64,000 nucleotides of DNA, taken from positions 59,522,841-59,586,840 of the forward strand of contig OX465584.1 of assembly GCA_950022655.1 (NCBI GenBank), read 5' to 3'. The DNA comes from Alentia gelatinosa (Eukaryota; Annelida; Polychaeta; Phyllodocida; Polynoidae). This document shows positions 31,454-43,389 of this stretch, piece by piece; positions within the stretch are counted from its first letter, which is position 1, and every line of letters starts with the position of its first letter. The translations under genes and the position numbers were made by a program. The notes under the pieces were generated by a model. It was given only the letters and a program-made list of their open reading frames with translations. It was not told the DNA's origin and did no database searches.

Positions 31454-31599
31454 GCAATAACGACTGGTTTTGTATACGAGTGGCCGTAATCTCCGAGTAG
31501 TTGACGACGTTATATGCTCGCTAATCGCTCGGATATCACTACGCGTCAACTACTCGGAGATTACGGCCACTCGTACACAAAACCAGTCATTATTGTGTA
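31454..31599. mobile_element. Q palindrome (copy 3b)
   Basis: A second, cleaner copy: AACGACTGGTTTTGTATACG pairs with CGTACACAAAACCAGTCATT, and CTCCGAGTAGTTGACG with CGTCAACTACTCGGAG. Flanked by AGGTGGGTAATAAA and TTAGGTGAATAATAAA. Sits next to copy 3a as a tandem pair. Confidence 0.75.
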
Positions 31600-31624
31600 T
31601 GTCTTCGTATTAGGTGAATAATAA

Positions 31625-32017
31625 AATGATTCAGGATCATGAATTATACAGGGAAGTTGTTACCGTATGGAGAAAAAAAACGTATATAGAAAGGTTTTTT
31701 TGAAACTATAGTCGTTCAAAGGAGCCTTATAGAAAAGTCCGTCTCTTTTTTTATCTTTGCAATGAATCATGTGAATACTTTTTAGATCAAGTTTACAATT
31801 ACAAATAGAAATCGGATAGAATTGTTTTGTATTCAGCAAACATGTGTGCCTGTCAATCAGTCTATTGGCTGCAGTGGAAACGATAAGGTGCATGTGTACG
31901 TAAAAGGATAATGTTTAAAATCAGGACCGAATTATTGAATATGATATCAAAAATATATCATTTGATGATGAGGAAAAGAAAGAGCAAGTAGGTGTTAAGA
32001 GGGTAGAATTGTACTGC
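31625..32017. other. No recognisable feature
   Basis: AT-rich spacer; nothing recognised. Confidence 0.4.
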
Positions 32018-32203
32018 TAAAGGTCAATGCCTATCTACCGATTAAGGGTTGAACGATTAGCTCGCAAATTGTATAGGAGTCGGTGAACTTGTCACAGGCA
32101 AATTACGTAACCCTTCGCTCGACCGGCGGACATCGGGGAGATGGGTAGGTGGGTTTTTTAGTCCTAAGCAAATCATTCTACTAATTAGTAGGTCACCAAA
32201 TTT

Positions 32204-33532
32204 GGGTGGGATTTTTAAAACCTGCTAAATTGGCCAAAATAGGCTTATTAAAGGCTAATGTTGTACAAACGTATTTCATCAATGTAAAAGTGACAGTTTT
32301 TGGTGCATCTTTTGATGGTCTTTCATTCCAACTTAGGGTTTTGTATAGCTCAGAGGAATTTTTCCTTCCGAAAATCAGCAAAAACAAGTATTTTTTATGA
32401 TTTTCACTTTTTTTTCAAAATCTAGGAGGCACAATGTTGAGCCAATTGTTTCCATTAACTTGTTTAAAGGATATATCATGAGAAGTGTAGACCATATTGT
32501 TTTGAAAATTAGTTAAAGTTTGAAGAAATATTGATATGGTCCAAACTATCCAGGACTTTCAAAGTTTCCAACATAAAGACCCATACAGCATGTTACCCTA
32601 CACTCCAATTTTCAGAGGACAAAACTAATGAAATATATAGTGAGAAATTGATTTTCATTTACTGTAAAATGTTGACCAAAATCCTGACTGTGATACCTGA
32701 AAGTTTCAACACAATCAGATCATCCATTCTGATATTAAAACATTCTGATTCCATGATGATATTTTTCCAAAAATTGGGGTGTTGGACAATGTTGGACAAA
32801 ATGATGTCTAGAAGAAATAATAATCATAATAGAATAACAAATACCTCTTAATATGTTAGATATCCCTACCACTTATAAATACCCTGGTTGTTTTTTTTCT
32901 ATATAAAAAGATATACTTTTTGTGATTCAAATAGTGGAAACGTGTTGTCCGACACCCCGGGGTGTCGGACAACACGCTCTGATATAAATCCTGATTTTGG
33001 GGTTGTTTCTTATTAGTAATTGAGTGGTTTGCTTTGAAAAACATAGCTTTCTATCATTTCATCAAGAATATAAAGGATTATTGTCACTGATATCATTTTA
33101 TTCATTGTTCTGAGTAGTTTTCAAAACGTATTGTCCGACACCCCGCGTGTTGTCCGACACTCCTGCCTGGCCCAAACCCAAATATGGCTCAGAGCTTTTG
33201 TTTAAAATCTAATGTGTAATAAAGGTGTTTAGGGTCAAATAAAGCATATGTCACCATATGATATTAGTTTTTCTCAAATTTTAAGCTTTTATAACGTGAC
33301 ATGAAATTTCAGATATTTTAGGGGAGTAGACAACATGCAGTATCATACACAATTTGAAAAGGCTCTAAAATCTAAACCATTTGTCTGCTTTTGTTGGAAT
33401 AAAGTTTTTCTGGAAGGTACTTGGTCGGTAACAAATATAGGATATAAAAAGAAGTATTATTCTAAAATTAATTTTTGGGTCTCTGATCCCAGGATGAAAG
33501 CGCAATTTAGCAGGTTTTGAAAATCCGACCCC
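32204..33532. mobile_element. Element S, 1.3 kb, inserted in C5
   Basis: The ends are inverted: GGGTGGGATTTTTAAAACCT on the left and AGGTTTTGAAAATCCGACCCC on the right, extending through CTGCTAAATTG/CAATTTAGCAG, about 30 bp in all. The interior is AT-rich with only a 106-residue motif-free frame, so it is probably non-autonomous. It contains a perfect palindrome at 32941-32976. Confidence 0.7.
32941..32976. repeat. Perfect 36-bp palindrome
   Basis: The half-site CGTGTTGTCCGACACCCC is followed without spacer by its exact complement. TTGTCCGACACCCC and GTTGTCCGACAC recur as direct copies at about 33131-33162. It lies inside element S. Confidence 0.9.
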
Positions 33533-33667
33533 ATTGCCTACCTGTCCTACATCTACCGACTACGGCTGACTCCATTAGGATGCCTTTGCTGAGACAAATT
33601 ACCGTTCGTTTGTCGGCGACAAAGGTACATAAATGTTCCGAAATCGGTAGATGGACATTGGGCTTAA

Positions 33668-34063
33668 TGCCCCAGTCACACTGGCGTGAATATCGGTACT
33701 TCTACGTTCTTCAGAATCGGTATCAGAATTACTTTGGAATATTCTAACCTTATCTCTACGCATTTTTAATGCGTAAATGAACGTGGTAAAACGCCACAAT
33801 GTGTACAGAAGCGTATACACGCGTTGAGAAACGTTGAGAAACATACTAAAACATTGAAGCAAAGCAAACAGATACATTCCCAATCCGTAGCTGATACGTG
33901 GTTCCCACCATCTCAAATAGGTAGTAAAACGCTTGAATTTACGCCAGTGTAACTGGATTGCGTACTAAAACATAACTGCGTTCGAATTGCGTAGCAAATA
34001 CGCGGAACTCAAATGCATTGAATTTTTGAAACGCCGTATTTTTACACCAGTGTGACTGGGGCA
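33668..34063. mobile_element. Element P (TAA-flanked MITE)
   Basis: Ends TGCCCCAGTCACACTGG and CCAGTGTGACTGGGGCA, an exact 17-bp inverted repeat, flanked by TAA at 33665-33667 and 34064-34066. The interior is rich in TACG/ACGC words. No ORF. The TSD is Harbinger-like. It inserted at the very edge of C5. Confidence 0.8.
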
Positions 34064-34167
34064 TAAGAATGATCGGCTGATTTTTAGACTTATCTCACCC
34101 CTGGTACAAGTTTACCCATAGGAATAATATCAGAAAAATATACTCAATGATCACCCTGGTAAAGTTA

Positions 34168-34449
34168 GGCCCGGCGTCCACCTACTACGATAGACATTTA
34201 GACCTCCCGATATGGCACCGATAGAAAAAGCAAATATCGGAGACGTATCGGGAAGGTGCAAAATCGTAGACATATGTCTAGACATGCCACTTAACCACGC
34301 ATTGTATGAGTTTTTTTATCGGTGTCTAATCACAGAAACGTGGTCAACTGCCCCGATAGTAGGTTACCTCCCCACGCGATTTTGATTTTGTATCGGGAGG
34401 TGTATGTAGACTATATCGGAGTCATATTGTAGTAGGTGGACGCCGGCCC
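34168..34449. mobile_element. Family A element A6
   Basis: TTA-GGCCCGGCGTCCACCTACT on the left, AGGTGGACGCCGGCCC-TTA on the right. A clean TTA target duplication. Confidence 0.8.
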
Positions 34450-34554
34450 TTACAATACTACGCCACGGCCGTGTCTGGTGAGTTTGCTATGTATATTCCG
34501 ATTATTCTGAAGTTGTGATGATATTTAATGTCAGAGATAGGGGTAAGATAAATC

Positions 34555-34690
34555 CAGAACCGCACTCGAATCGTAAAATAGACAATACTCCACGAGTTTG
34601 GATCGGCTGCAATCGTCATCGAGGTGAAGCCGAGAGACGATTATGGCAAACCAAAACGAGCTTATACGATTCTCGATGCAGTTCTATATA
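34555..34690. mobile_element. Palindromic D element (arm class 9)
   Basis: CGCACTCGAATCGTAAAATA on the left pairs with ACGATTCTCGATGCAG on the right. The inner CCACGAGTTTGG pairs with CCAAAACGAG. The core is GAGGTGAAGCCGAGAG. Preceded by GGGGTAAGATAAATCCAGAA. The same arm class lies at 48430-48570. Confidence 0.7.
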
Positions 34691-34862
34691 ATTCCCACAT
34701 TAAAGAAATTGGTGTTTGACATATGGTGCTGTCACTAAACGATATGTTCTTCCTACCATGGCATAGGACAGGTGCTTTGACCACACATTCTATTTGATGT
34801 TGTATTGTGTAATGTGTGACCTGAATTTGTTCCACAATAGGGATGGCTATGCATGTACACTA

Positions 34863-35609
34863 AAGCCAAATACCCATCTACTGATTCAGGGATGAACGAT
34901 CAGTTCGCAAATCGTTTAGGAGTCAGTGAACTTGTCGCAGGCAAATTACGTAACCCAATCAAGCCCCATCTATACCAACGTTCCGTTGTTGGCAACTAGA
35001 TTTATCAACATGTTGATAAACATTTCGCCACCGATTTTGGAACATAGAAACCAGAACTTGTCGCCGATAAAAGGACATCTGAAGGAGGTGGTTCACTAAT
35101 CGGTGGCTCACACTTCCCTAGCTGTGCTACATCTACCGACTACGGCCGACTCCATTGTCTAAGGGGTCCCTTCCACCTACTACGATTAAGTCTACGATTA
35201 ACCCTTTGGCTGTATCAGCGACAAACTGAAAAAATCGTGGAGGTGTCGCCAACAAACTCCTCAGTTAGTCAGGTTTTGTCGCCGACGAACTCGCTTCGCG
35301 TGGACGGGCTGCGACGCGCTACAACAAAAAAAACGTTAAACGTAGAGGGTCTACGAAATTCAAACATGTTTGAATTTCGTACCCTGTCGTAGCCCGTCGT
35401 AGCCCGTCGTAGCCCGTCGGGCTACGATTAAGTCTGCGATAGCACCGCATGTCGCATGTCGCCGGCGACCCACGGTGCTATTGGGTACTTAATCGTAGAC
35501 CGTCGTAGCCCGTCGTAGTAGGTGGGAGGGACCCCTAAGACAAATTACCGTCCGTTTGTCGCCGACAAAGGTACATAAATGTTCTGAAATCGGTAGATGG
35601 GCATTAGGC
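34863..35609. mobile_element. Family C element C6, interrupted by element I
   Basis: AAGCCAAATACCCATCTACTG at the left and GGTAGATGGGCATTAGGCC at the right. It contains TTATCAACATGTTGATAAAC and TTGTCGCCGATAAAAGGAC. Element I interrupts it at 35163-35535. Confidence 0.65.
35163..35535. mobile_element. Element I (GATTAAG word), TAA-flanked
   Basis: Ends GGGGTCCCTTCCACCTACTA and TAGTAGGTGGGAGGGACCCC, flanked by TAA on both sides (35160-35162, 35536-35538). Repeats of CTACGATTAAGTCT and CTTAATCGTAGAC. A perfect 30-bp palindrome at 35352-35381 is centred on CATG. Same plan as families A, H and J. Confidence 0.8.
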
Positions 35610-36599
35610 CTAAGGAGAGATACTATATTGGAAGATGAGACTTGAAATGCAATGAACAAAGAGCTTGCCAGTTAGAAAAAAATAAAATATGATTTGATGA
35701 TTGATACCCCTCTGCAATGTCATAAAGCCGAAAAACCTTCAGGTCAAAAGCCATTTAAGAACGACTTCCAATGACACGCATGTGATGTAAATTTCAAATG
35801 TTTACTGTTGTAAAATCTCACACAAAGAGATGATATATCGAATTCATGTCACAGAAGGATAAATATAGGCGACGTCTATGATTGTAAGAGTGATATACAT
35901 GTACACCAAAAACAAAACAAAAACAGAACAATGTAAAGATAATCAATGTTATCAATGAAGACAAACAATATCCCACGGTTTGTTTAGTCAATCGATAAAT
36001 GGTACTTTTCACAGCTATTTGGTAGGCAACTGATGTTTGGATATACATTTATTGTATCGTATCCATACGGGATGTCTATTTTATGATATGATCTAGCGAA
36101 GGTGTTTTGAATAGTTCTGTTCGACCTTCAAGTTCAGTAACCGTTGATTTTATCTTATTTGTACTTTGAGTATTTCCTAGAAACGACGCCATTTTGGTTT
36201 GGGTGTGCGATTATTCAAATCAAATAGGAAAACAAAGCAATACTGAATAAAATCATATCTGGTGGTTTGTCTAAAAACATCAGAAATTTCTGAATTCTGA
36301 GTAACGGTAACAGAGTTTCTGCACACGTTTTAGTGAAAAGAATTCTGGAATTTTTCAAGTGCATATATCTACTCGTGCACATGGTATTGACATAATTTGA
36401 TATGGCAGGGAAAAACAATGATTTTTGGCAGTGATGTGGGTTTGGTGACATTGACATTGCTCCTGTGCATGCATGCATGACCTGACATCATACATCAGCA
36501 TTATATTCCCTGCCCCGTGTTTGTTTACCAAGACACCCGTCATTTTTGCGCTAATGTGGCTTTTCCAGCTGCCGACGAAAACCCAACCGATTATGTGCA
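35610..36599. other. No recognisable feature
   Basis: No repeat or gene recognised. Two overlapping frames at 36215-36736 show no motif. Confidence 0.45.
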
Positions 36600-37395
36600 C
36601 CCTCGGGGGGGGGGGGTGGAGACTGCCGCCCCACTTTTTTGTCAGCCCAAAAAAGTTAGCAGCTTCAAATTTCACTCAATCAAGTGTCAAAATTCCGCAA
36701 TTCAAAAAGTATGTTAAAACTGTGATATATGACTGAAGGTCTAGAACGAATGAGATATCTGTAAGTGGATTATATATATATAGCAATTGCACTCCAAACA
36801 CCGCTTATTATTATTATCATTATTATCACGTTATAACTAATTACTATCTGTATATCTTTTATATGTTACCATTGGAAGAACTGGTCCCCAAGCCAGAAAT
36901 GGTCTCGTGTACTTATCTTTACTGAATAAAAAAAAAATAATAATAAAACTGACTTTTCACTATTGAAAAATGTCAAAGTCTGACTTTTAGCATGCGATGA
37001 TGGCTAAGCTCTGACTTTTCACTACGGAAAATGTCAAAGTCTGACTTTTTAGCATGCAATGATGGCTAAGCACTGACTTTTCAGCGTGGACAAATTTCAA
37101 GGTCTGACTTTTTAGCATGCAATGATGGCTAAGCACTGACTTTTCAGTGTGGAAAAGTGTCAAAGTCTAACTTTTAGGCATGCAATGATGGCTAAGACCT
37201 GACTTTTCACTGTGAAAAACTTGCAAAGTCTAACTTTTAGACATGCAAAGATGGCTAAGCCCTAACTTTTCAGTGTGGAAAACTGTCAAAGTCTAATTTT
37301 TAGGCATGCAATGACGGCTAAGACCTCAGATTTACGGTAAATCCATTGGAACAGACTATAATGTCAAGTCTGACTTCATACCAAGAAAAAAGTCA
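36600..37395. repeat. Family M element copy 1 with ~61-bp tandem repeat
   Basis: Begins with a G run (36606-36616) and GGAGACTGCCGCCCCAC, then AGCAGCTTCAAATTTCACTC. The array 36945-37330 repeats AAAGTCTGACTTTTAGCATG and GATGGCTAAGCACTGACTTT about six times. The same module lies inverted at 55028-55443, where the terminal inverted repeats are visible. Here the ends are not clear. Confidence 0.7.
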
Positions 37396-37946
37396 GAAAT
37401 GGAGGTGGTCACAGACCGATTTCGGGTCGCCGCCACCGATTAATTCATGGTTCGATTTTGTCGGATGCTAAATGCCATAATCGGTGGTCATAATCGGCAA
37501 GTGGAAACACCACAAATCGTGCCCATGACTCCCACTCGTATAAAGAGGGGGAGGCAGGATAACATTAAAATTACGCCCCTTTTCAAGGACTTTCTTTTCA
37601 TAACATCCTCTTTTTCATGCAAAAACGTTGAAAAATTTGGCTTCACGAAAGAGAAGTTTTAATGATTTTAAGGAGTCTTATACAAAATACAAACAAAACT
37701 CCCCTTTTAATTTTCTTAGATTAATCTTTTGAATTTTGATTTCTTACTTTATGACCCGTCATATGTTTATATATAAGCATCGTTTTTGTCAAAGTAATAA
37801 TATTTCAAAATCAATGATTTTAACCAAAAATCCCTTTTAGCTTTATCATGTAGTTTTAGTAAATATATAACGAATAAAGAAGGCCTCTGTGGTTGTAAAG
37901 AACTTATCCGCCATCTTGGTGGTCGCTATAATCGTCCCGTGTAATT
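37396..37946. other. Fragment of ACCGATT-rich repeat, then no feature
   Basis: 37396-37520 (GGAGGTGGTCACAGACCGAT, ATAATCGGTGGTCATAATCGG) matches 54035-54235. The rest shows nothing recognisable. Confidence 0.5.
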
Positions 37947-38045
37947 TAAGCCCATAAGACAGCGACATCTACCACCGATTCTCACCGATCCGATCGACGA
38001 TAATAACCGGGAACAATAATCATTAATGTCGCTGTCTTCATTGGA
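37947..38045. mobile_element. Family B hairpin, copy B5
   Basis: AAGCCCATAAGACAGCGACAT pairs with AATGTCGCTGTCTTCATTGG. ACCGATTCTCACCGATCCGA in the loop. Non-coding. Confidence 0.65.
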
Positions 38046-38389
38046 GGGAACACTTTACACAACTATGTTTACAAAGTCAGTTTTATTGAATTTTTGGAAA
38101 TGAGAAAGTATTTTTGGACATGGAGAAAGAACTGACAATTTTGTAAATGCATTATGAGGATAAATAAAGAAAAGCGCTGCTCGAATTTTAATTTAAAAAA
38201 AAAAAAGGTCGCTGTCTTATACCCTTATATGTTCTCCCTGATCACACCTTTTCCCGTTATAACCTCGTTTGACGACCCGATTTATATCACATAGAGTGGC
38301 CGGACTTATTCTTTTCTATTTAAGATATCGGAAAACTGTTTTCAGACCTATGACCGCCTCGGTCTCCTATACAGATCGGTGTAGGATTA

Positions 38390-38649
38390 GGTCCGGCGTC
38401 CACCTACTACGATATGGCTCCGATATAGTCTACGATGCACCTCCCGATAAAAAATCAAAATCGCGTCGGAAGGTTGCCTAATATCGGGGCAGTTGATCAC
38501 GTTTCTGCGATTAGACACCGATAAAAAACTCATACAATGTGTGGTGGATTGGCTTGTCTAGACACATGTCTACGATTTTGCACCTTCCCGATATGGCACC
38601 GATTTTGACATTTTGTATCGGTGCCATATCGGAAGGTGGACGCCGGGCC
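38390..38649. mobile_element. Family A element A7 (nested in B4)
   Basis: TTA-GGTCCGGCGTCCACCTACT at the left, AAGGTGGACGCCGGGCC-TAA at the right. Slightly short; the right subterminal region is partly deleted. Confidence 0.75.
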
Positions 38650-38746
38650 TAAATTGGTGTAAGCCATGGGGATACATATCATCGCTATTTAAACGGCCCA
38701 CTCAGAATCGAAAACACTCGGTGAAGTGCGTACAGCGACAATCTTA

Positions 38747-38977
38747 GGCCCTGCGTCCACGTACTACGATATGGCTCTGATATGCCCTACGATGCACCTC
38801 CCGATACAAAATCAAAATCGCGTTGGAAGGTCACCTAATATCGGGGCAGTTGACCACAATTCTGCGATTAGACACCGATAAAAATCTCATACAATGCATG
38901 GTCTCCGATATTCGCTTTTTGTATCGGTGCCATATCGGTAGGTCTAAATTTCTATCGTAGTAGGTGGACGCCAGGCC
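38747..38977. mobile_element. Family A element A8 (nested in B4)
   Basis: TTA-GGCCCTGCGTCCACGTACT to GTAGGTGGACGCCAGGCC-TAA. About 50 bp shorter than the family owing to a central deletion. Confidence 0.75.
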
Positions 38978-39144
38978 TAAAGGTTGGGCAGAGTTGGTCA
39001 TTACCCCCACGCTAGTAATACCCGACCCGATTATGATCCTACCTGTGAAGTGCATACAGCCACATAAAGATCACTGACCCAACGGATCCGTCCAGCAAAG
39101 GTGTGATCGAAAAGAATCAGTGTGTTGCTGTCGCACAGGCTTAA

Positions 39145-40018
39145 ACAATTCCCAATGCTACAAGATCTATAATTGTCTCATGTAAACAACACACAGTGCT
39201 ACAGGGCCTATAATCACCTCGTGTTAACAATGCACAATGCTACAGGGCCTATAATCACCTCATGTTAACAATTCACAGTGCGACAGGGCCTATAATTGTC
39301 TGGTGTAAACAATGCACAATGCTACAGGGCCTATAATCATCTCATGTAAACAACATACAATGCGACAGGGCCTATAATTGTCTCGTGTAAACAACATACA
39401 ATGTGACAGGGCCTATAATTGTCTGGTGTAAACAATGCACAATGCTACAGGGCCTATAATCATCTCGTGTTAGCAACGCACAATCCTTCAGAGCCATCTA
39501 AACAATGCACAATGCTACAGGGCCTATAATCGTCTCATGTTAACAATGCACAATGTTACACGGCCTATAATCATCTCATGATACCAATGCACAATCCTAC
39601 AGGGCCTATAATCGTCTCATGTTGACAATGCACAATCCTACAGGGCCTATAATCGTATTGTGTAAACAATGCACAATGCTACAGAACCTTGTAAACAATG
39701 CACAGTGTTACAGGGCCTATAATCATCTTGCATAAACAATGCACAATACTACAGGGCCTATACTTGACTCATGTAAACAATGCACAGTGCTACAGGGCCT
39801 AAAATCATCCTGTGTAAACAATGCAAATGCTACAGGACCTATAATCGTCTCATGTTAGCACTGCACAATGCTACAGAGCATTGTAAACAATGCACAATAC
39901 TACAGGGCCTATTATTGTCCGGTGTAAACAACACAGAATGCTACAGGGCCGTCTTAACAATGCACAATGCTACAGGGCCTATAATCATCTCGTGTAAACA
40001 ACGCCCAATGCTACAGGT
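39145..40018. repeat. 41-bp satellite array (~21 units)
   Basis: ACAGGGCC recurs at 39201, 39242 and 39283, fixing the 41-bp period. The unit contains CACAATGCTACAGGGCCTA and TAATCATCTCGTGTAAACAA. Some units are partial (for example near 39490, 39690 and 39880). The segment CCTATAATCATCTCGTGTAA is shared with the satellite at 62640-63835 and with the end of element O. Confidence 0.9.
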
Positions 40019-40633
40019 TTAAAGCCCGGGCCCACAAGCCGTGCCCAGCCGTGCGTGACGCTCACCACGCATGCGGCGCACGTGGCGAACGTACGCCCTC
40101 CTCCTTATTTTCCTCTTTTTTTATTATTTATTTCAACTTTTAAGAAAACATCCGTGACGGGAGGAGTCGCCCAGGGGCCCGTTGTTTAGACATCAAACAG
40201 ACGTTGGCGGATCCTCTTGTCAACAAGATGCTCAGACTCGGCTGGGCAGAGGAGGGCAGTGTTGACAGGGCAGCGATCTGCTGCCCGCCTTCACAGCGTA
40301 CATGTAATAGGCGAGTTGACACTCAGGGATGACACTCACCACTGCCCACACACGCGTGCCTCATCACTCTCCAAGCAGATCCTGGGCCCCGTTGAATAAT
40401 ATTAGGAAACGTCCTTACTGTGGGCGAAACGTTTATCGTTCGAGGTCAGTCGCCGATTTCATACGGCCTGACGCCATATTATCATATACCTTAAGATAAT
40501 TAAAAACTCTATTTTAATTACTTAGAAAGTTGCAGTCACAGCGGGCACGAACATTATTATTACTGCACCCCTAGCAGCGGGCAGTATTTAATAGACATTC
40601 GGATACAGGTATATAATAATAACAAGGAAATTG
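40019..40633. other. No recognisable feature
   Basis: GC-richer stretch at 40020-40400 with CACACGCGTGCC and AGCCGTGCCCAGCCGTGCGTG. No frame with a motif and no clear inverted repeat. Confidence 0.4.
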
Positions 40634-40768
40634 ATGAGTGTTTGGTCTGTGTCCTCGTTCGCCATCGAGTTTGGAGTGCTCAGTAATATGATGAGGCGAT
40701 AGCCGAGTGAATATTCTGAAGCACACCAAACGAGATGGTGAACAGCCCTGGACTCAGACCAAGCACGA
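40634..40768. mobile_element. Palindromic D element (arm class 10)
   Basis: GTTTGGTCTGTGTCCTCG and GCCATCGAGTTTGGAGTGCT pair with CACACCAAACGAGATGGTGA and GACTCAGACCAAG. The core is GAGGCGATAGCCGAGTGA (about 40693-40710). The tail at 40805-40885 repeats GAGAACGAG/GTTCTC words. The same arm class lies at 47340-47475. Confidence 0.7.
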
Positions 40769-40909
40769 ATATGTTTCTGATTTTATCTTAGCCTGGAAAT
40801 ATTCATCTCTTAATCACCCGTTGAGAACGAGTTACCGTTCTCGCAAGCCTGTTGAGAACAAGTTTGTAGTGCTAAGCCTATGGACGTTTATACCAGGCTA
40901 AGGAAATAG

Positions 40910-41020
40910 AGGGAAACTATGTTCCGGTGGGAATAAGTCAAAGTTACGAGGTAAGGCTTGGAAAAATTACTGCCCAAGGAGTAACTTTGACTTATTTCCA
41001 CTGGTACGTGGTTTCCCTAT
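40910..41020. repeat. Inverted repeat, D-like
   Basis: GGAAACTATGTTCCGGTGGG and AATAAGTCAAAGTTAC pair with GTAACTTTGACTTATTTCC and GTACGTGGTTTCC around a ~35-base loop. It follows the class 10 D tail directly. Confidence 0.7.
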
Positions 41021-41074
41021 TCCTATATGCCTTCAATTGTCGGCTAATATAGATAAAAACCGAACGTCTCTGAA

Positions 41075-41370
41075 CGTCAACCTGGGCAGTAAACGTCAAC
41101 CTGGGCAGTAAACGTCAATCTGGGCAGTAACTTCAACCTGGGCAGCAAACAAAAGTTATTCCACCCCCAGCAGCGTTAGGGAATCATAGATTGTTCGCTC
41201 ATAGGTATATAGAAATCGAGGATCTTACATAAAGACCCTTTTCTGCACCCATATTTCTGCGAATACTGGAGAACTCGACCCGTAACGAACTCGACCCGTA
41301 AAAAAACTCGACCCATAACAGACTCGACCCATTTTAAGAACTCAACCCGTAACAAATCGACCCGTTTTAA
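41075..41370. repeat. Two short tandem repeats
   Basis: 41079-41155 repeats AACGTCAACCTGGGCAGTAA about four times. 41272-41370 repeats AACTCGACCCGTAA about seven times with variants. No coding meaning evident. Confidence 0.8.
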
Positions 41371-42445
41371 GTCTTCTCAATTCAAGTGCCTCAACTGTGG
41401 ATAAATACTATATTTAGTAGTAAATATGTTATCTTGGCTTCAAATTTGGTCTTCTCTGGGGAAGAAAACAAACAGAAACCCCTTCCTAACCCTATCCCTA
41501 AACCCTTCCCTAACCTTAACCTTACCTCTCTAGGAGGTGTTCTTAAAACTAAGAACAACGAAATAATGATAATGAGGAACGTCTTGCGAGACGATAACTG
41601 AAAAATTGTTTTGCACTATTGTTTTGATTTTAAATGATTACAAAAGCTAGTTTTACATTCATCTAGCTTTTAGATTCCGTTCTTGCCAATTCAATCACAA
41701 CTAAGGAAATATAATTGTCTATAATTAAAAAAAAACACAGAGTTTTGTCCTTTTGATTCCATAAATCTACATTATCTCAATGTATTGTCAATATTGTGAT
41801 TGGATTGGTAAGAACAGAACACATGCACCACCCGCAGTGTAGGGATGGTACATATGCTTGGAGAGTGTACAGCAATGTATACAAACACACATCGCAGGCG
41901 TTCTCCAGTGAACCGTCAACTCCACCATCCCCCTCCCCCCTCCCCCACCCCCCACCGGGCTACCCACCGTTAGGGGGCAGGGACCGGCATGCTTCGCGGC
42001 ACCGTGACGTCACAATGGCGTCGCAGTGTCGCGCATGCCTTTTTCTTTATTGTTTTTTGTTTTTTTTTGTAGGGGGGGGGGGGGAGAGTGGGGAGTTGGC
42101 ATATAAATGTGGCGTTCTCCCACCTTCCCGTATAAAAGACAATAGTAGTTTTTCAGTGGTTCCTGCTACATGAGGTTGATACATGAGTATTGTATTTCAT
42201 ACAATTATCATGTGTATTGTATTTCATATTTTACTTTTCATAATTGACTTATATTCTACCTGTCAATTATCATTTACTTACCTTCATATTATCTTATCAT
42301 TAATATGCTCGTCCAGTAAGGTCGACATAATTTAACTTACTATTACTCCATAAAATTAAATAAAATTTTATTCTCCCAAGCCACTGCTTGTCTACTTTTA
42401 TCCGGGGGTAGGGTAATGAGGTAGTAGAGTTTGATGTTTAATGTT
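41371..42445. other. No gene; C- and G-rich tracts
   Basis: C-rich run around 41931-41960 and G run at 42073-42085. A 125-residue frame at 41796-42173 reads through these tracts and has no motif. Confidence 0.45.
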
Positions 42446-42740
42446 GAATATAGCACCCCTCTCATAAGATCTCACACTATCTGAGTCCCTGCGCTCTATG
42501 GGAGAAGAATTCTTAACTAATTAGGCTTAGAGCCTTGAGAATCCATTGGCACACAGTATTCCCGCTAGTTGGCATCATTGAGATTATAGCAATCCTTGGG
42601 TTGCATTGATGTACGTCTTTAGCACGGGATTTTCAAGGCTCTAAGCGTAGTTCGTTAAGAATTCTTCCCCTATAGAGCGTAGTGGGAGTACAGAATACTG
42701 CTTAGACGGTGTTAGATCTTATGAGAGGGTGCTATATTCC
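42446..42740. mobile_element. 295-bp long inverted-repeat element
   Basis: AATATAGCACCCCTCTCATA on the left pairs with TATGAGAGGGTGCTATATT on the right. Inner arms: AGAAGAATTCTTAACTAATT with TTCGTTAAGAATTCTTC, and AGAGCCTTGAGAATCC with GGGATTTTCAAGGCTCT. No ORF. Confidence 0.75.
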
Positions 42741-43389
42741 ACCCTAGACATATACATTGACTTGCACTAGATTTTCAAACATCATTTAGAATAATTAAAA
42801 TGTTAATTAAGAAAATGACAAATCATATGTATCTTATTCTTCTTATATACATGTACTGCTAGTAGAGCATAATCTTTGTCACTAATTCCGATTTCGCGTG
42901 TTCAGAATGTGGTGACGTCATCGATACTTGTGAACGCGCGTGCTGAGATTAAATCTGAGGGACGTCACGTAAGTTGTGTCGTATACCTTTCACCGAGCAC
43001 CCATAACGCCGTTAGCATTAATGACATAATTAGACAACACTCAGTGGAAATTACATATATAGGGGGCCCTTATGCTAGTTAGAGGTTGGGCGATGGTGGT
43101 GGGCTGAACTGTCTAGACTTTGTATATCGTCACGCAATAACTTTGTAAGATGGTGGTTTGACATAAATCTCGGATATCTAAAAAAATATCGGATAATTAT
43201 TATTATTCATAATCAGTGCAGATACCTAAGTCTTCCATACTTTGTACAAAGAGAATAATATCTATAAGGTGTATATAGAGGATGTAGGTGGAGGAAACAT
43301 ATGAGAGTTTACGGTCTGAGCTTCTATCCCATCGAGTTTAAATAGCGTAGCAATTCACAAGGCAAAACCACGTGAATTATGTATATATA
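42741..43389. other. No gene; diverged half of a D element
   Basis: 43305-43380 (GAGTTTACGGTCTGAGC, CCCATCGAGTTTAAAT, AATTCACAAGGCAAAACCACGTG) resembles the right half of the D element at 8881-9022 on the opposite strand. Otherwise nothing recognised. Confidence 0.45.

Larger units (their letters stand above)
32018..33664. mobile_element. Family C element C5, split by a 1.3-kb insertion
   Basis: The left part (32018-32203) has TCAATGCCTATCTACCGATT and AATTACGTAACCCTTCGCTC. The right part (33533-33664) resumes with TACATCTACCGACTACGG and ends CGGTAGATGGACATTGGGC. An uninterrupted family C copy provides the empty site. Confidence 0.7.
38205..39145. mobile_element. Family B element B4 with two nested family A copies
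   Basis: Runs from GTCGCTGTCTTATACCC to GTGTTGCTGTCGCACAGGCTT in the same orientation as B3. Family A copies sit inside at 38390-38649 and 38747-38977; removing them restores colinearity with B3 (for example ACAATCTTA joins AAGGTTGGGC, matching AAATCTTAAGGTCGGG at 13722). Confidence 0.7.

Noticed and set aside
39145..40018. Regular 41-bp array resembling a CRISPR array
   Set aside because: The whole unit is repeated, with no unique spacers. The setting is eukaryotic and the unit matches a transposon end.
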